Source of the DNA: Legionellaceae bacterium
GTDB lineage: Bacteria > Pseudomonadota > Gammaproteobacteria > Legionellales > Legionellaceae
NCBI GenBank assembly: GCA_023266075.1
Contig: JAHFRX010000039.1
Location: 3,913 to 10,916 of the forward strand
Length of the DNA: 7,004 nucleotides
Direction: 5' to 3'
The notes beneath the pieces were generated by a model. The model saw only the letters and a list, made by a program, of their open reading frames with translations, did not search any database and had not been told where the DNA came from. Of the stretch, positions 5,975 to 7,004 are shown piece by piece. The position numbers and the translations under genes were made by a program. The stretch's first letter is position 1, and every line of letters begins with the position of its first letter.

Positions 5975-6706
5975 ATGCAAAAAATACCACAGCATATTGC
6001 AATCATTATGGATGGTAACGGCCGCTGGGCTTTGCAACGCAATTTGTCTAGGATGGAGGGGCATCGCCAAGGTGTTCGTTCTGTGCGTACTGCTGTTGAT
6101 GCTTGTTTACGTCATCAAGTTTCCACATTAAGTTTATTTGCTTTTAGTAGCGAAAATTGGCAGCGTCCAGAAGACGAAGTCGATTTTTTAATGAACTTAT
6201 TTATCGAGTCCATTGAAAAAGAAATAGAAGAATTACACGCCGAAGGTGTTGCGTTACGGTTCATTGGAGACTGTTCGGCATTGTCTGAATTATTACAATT
6301 AGCGATTCAATCTGTTGAAAAGCTCACCGCAGATAATCAAGCGTTGCGCTTGAATATCATGATAAATTACGGTGGTCGCTGGGATATTGTTCAAGCGACA
6401 AAGAAGATTGCGCAATGTATTCAAACACAAGCACTACACCATGAAGATATTACAGAAGATGTTTTTTCTCAAGCGCTCGCAACAGCGACTTTGCCTGATC
6501 CAGATCTATTGATTCGCACCAGTGGTGAGTTACGCATCAGTAACTTTCTGCTTTGGCAATTGGCATATAGCGAGTTGTATTTCACGGCAGTGAAATGGCC
6601 TGACTTTGATCAGACGGAATTTGAAAAAGCACTTGCTTTTTATGCATTACGTAAGCGGCGCTATGGTAAAACAAATGAACAGTGTGAGGAAATCAACCAT
6701 GTTTAA
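5975..6706 (+). CDS. uppS: Undecaprenyl diphosphate synthase (cis-prenyltransferase)
   Basis: UppS adds isopentenyl units in cis to farnesyl diphosphate to make the C55 carrier lipid for peptidoglycan and surface polysaccharides, acting at the inner face of the membrane. The 243-residue protein has all the family motifs. Catalytic Asp13 is in 'IMDGNGRWA'. Other motifs are 'GHRQG' (29-33), 'FAFSSENWQRP' (55-65), 'NYGGRWDI' (131-138), 'DLLIRTSGELRISNFLLWQ' (177-195) with Arg181 and Arg187, and 'YSELYF' (198-203) with Glu200. The ATG at 5975 places 'HIAIIMDGNGRW' at the usual distance from the N-terminus, although the ribosome binding site is weak. The stop codon overlaps the cdsA start by 8 bp. 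The pyrH-frr genes that often precede uppS are absent; divergent gpmI stands there instead. Confidence 0.97.
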   Translation: MQKIPQHIAIIMDGNGRWALQRNLSRMEGHRQGVRSVRTAVDACLRHQVSTLSLFAFSSENWQRPEDEVDFLMNLFIESIEKEIEELHAEGVALRFIGDCSALSELLQLAIQSVEKLTADNQALRLNIMINYGGRWDIVQATKKIAQCIQTQALHHEDITEDVFSQALATATLPDPDLLIRTSGELRISNFLLWQLAYSELYFTAVKWPDFDQTEFEKALAFYALRKRRYGKTNEQCEEINHV

Positions 6707-7004
6707 ACAGCGGTTTTTCTCAGCCATTGTTCTTGTCCCTATTGTTTTATTGATTATTTTATATGCCAATGGATGGGTGTTAGGTGAGTTGTTAGCTGTT
6801 GTGTTGGGTTTGGCTGCGTATGAGTGGATGCGTTTGATTCCATTACCTTTAGAAAAAGAAGTTAAAAAGACAGAACGATTACTCTGGATAATAATCTACA
6901 TGTTGGGCTTATTTTTGAGTGTGCTATTCTGCTGGCAGTATTATACGAGATCTTTGTGGGTGACTGTAGGCGTGTGGTGTGGATTCATGGTATGTATTCT
7001 CACG
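6699..7004 (+). CDS. cdsA: Phosphatidate cytidylyltransferase, N-terminal 102 codons, cut by window edge
   Basis: CdsA is an inner-membrane enzyme that makes CDP-diacylglycerol from phosphatidic acid and CTP, the precursor of bacterial phospholipids. The visible part begins 'MFKQRFFSAIVLVPIVL', matching the typical CdsA start (K-R-x-x-S-A-x-V-L-x-P). It holds several hydrophobic segments (about residues 8-22, 25-41, 62-75 and 84-101) and the 'AAYEWMRL' segment (40-47) equivalent to the family 'AxWEW' motif. The catalytic signature near the C-terminus lies beyond the window. GAGGA (6686-6690) lies 8 bases ahead of the ATG, and the 8-bp overlap with uppS indicates coupled translation. The uppS-cdsA order is standard in proteobacteria and supports the call. 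Confidence 0.93.
   Translation, partial: MFKQRFFSAIVLVPIVLLIILYANGWVLGELLAVVLGLAAYEWMRLIPLPLEKEVKKTERLLWIIIYMLGLFLSVLFCWQYYTRSLWVTVGVWCGFMVCILT

Overview
The window reads as chromosomal core DNA from a gammaproteobacterium of moderate, slightly AT-rich base composition. Every recognised protein is closest in motif layout to gammaproteobacterial versions. The order gpmI - envC-like - ctpA is common in that class. The small 'YIGGSAGYG...' beta-barrel and the Cys-rich secreted protein recall Legionella/Coxiella-type genomes, but that narrower placement is only an inference. I see no insertion sequence, integrase, tRNA, rRNA or CRISPR array.

Layout. Positions 1-594 (minus strand) hold the 5' part of an acetyl-CoA synthetase gene (acs), cut by the window edge. 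Positions 595-791 are a short intergenic stretch holding the presumed acs promoter and a strong hairpin terminator (730-759). Positions 792-1791 (minus) carry two overlapping genes: an unrecognised exported protein with ten cysteines (1441-1791), and downstream of it a small outer-membrane beta-barrel protein (792-1478). A 12-bp perfect hairpin (1811-1848) separates this pair from the next unit. Positions 1865-5906 (minus) are a tight three-gene unit transcribed gpmI -> envC-like -> ctpA, with an 8-bp overlap at the first junction and a 24-bp gap at the second. A 68-bp divergent intergenic region (5907-5974) then leads to uppS and cdsA on the plus strand (5975 to the window end), which overlap by 8 bp.

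How the genes fit together. Most of the window concerns the cell envelope. UppS makes the undecaprenyl carrier lipid used for peptidoglycan and surface glycans. CdsA makes the CDP-diacylglycerol precursor of phospholipids. The EnvC-like protein looks like a non-catalytic LytM factor that would activate a septal amidase. CtpA is a periplasmic tail-specific protease. The beta-barrel protein sits in the outer membrane. GpmI (glycolysis) and Acs (acetate activation) supply central carbon metabolism. No clearly new system is visible. The least explained element is the Cys-rich exported protein and its translational overlap with the beta-barrel gene.
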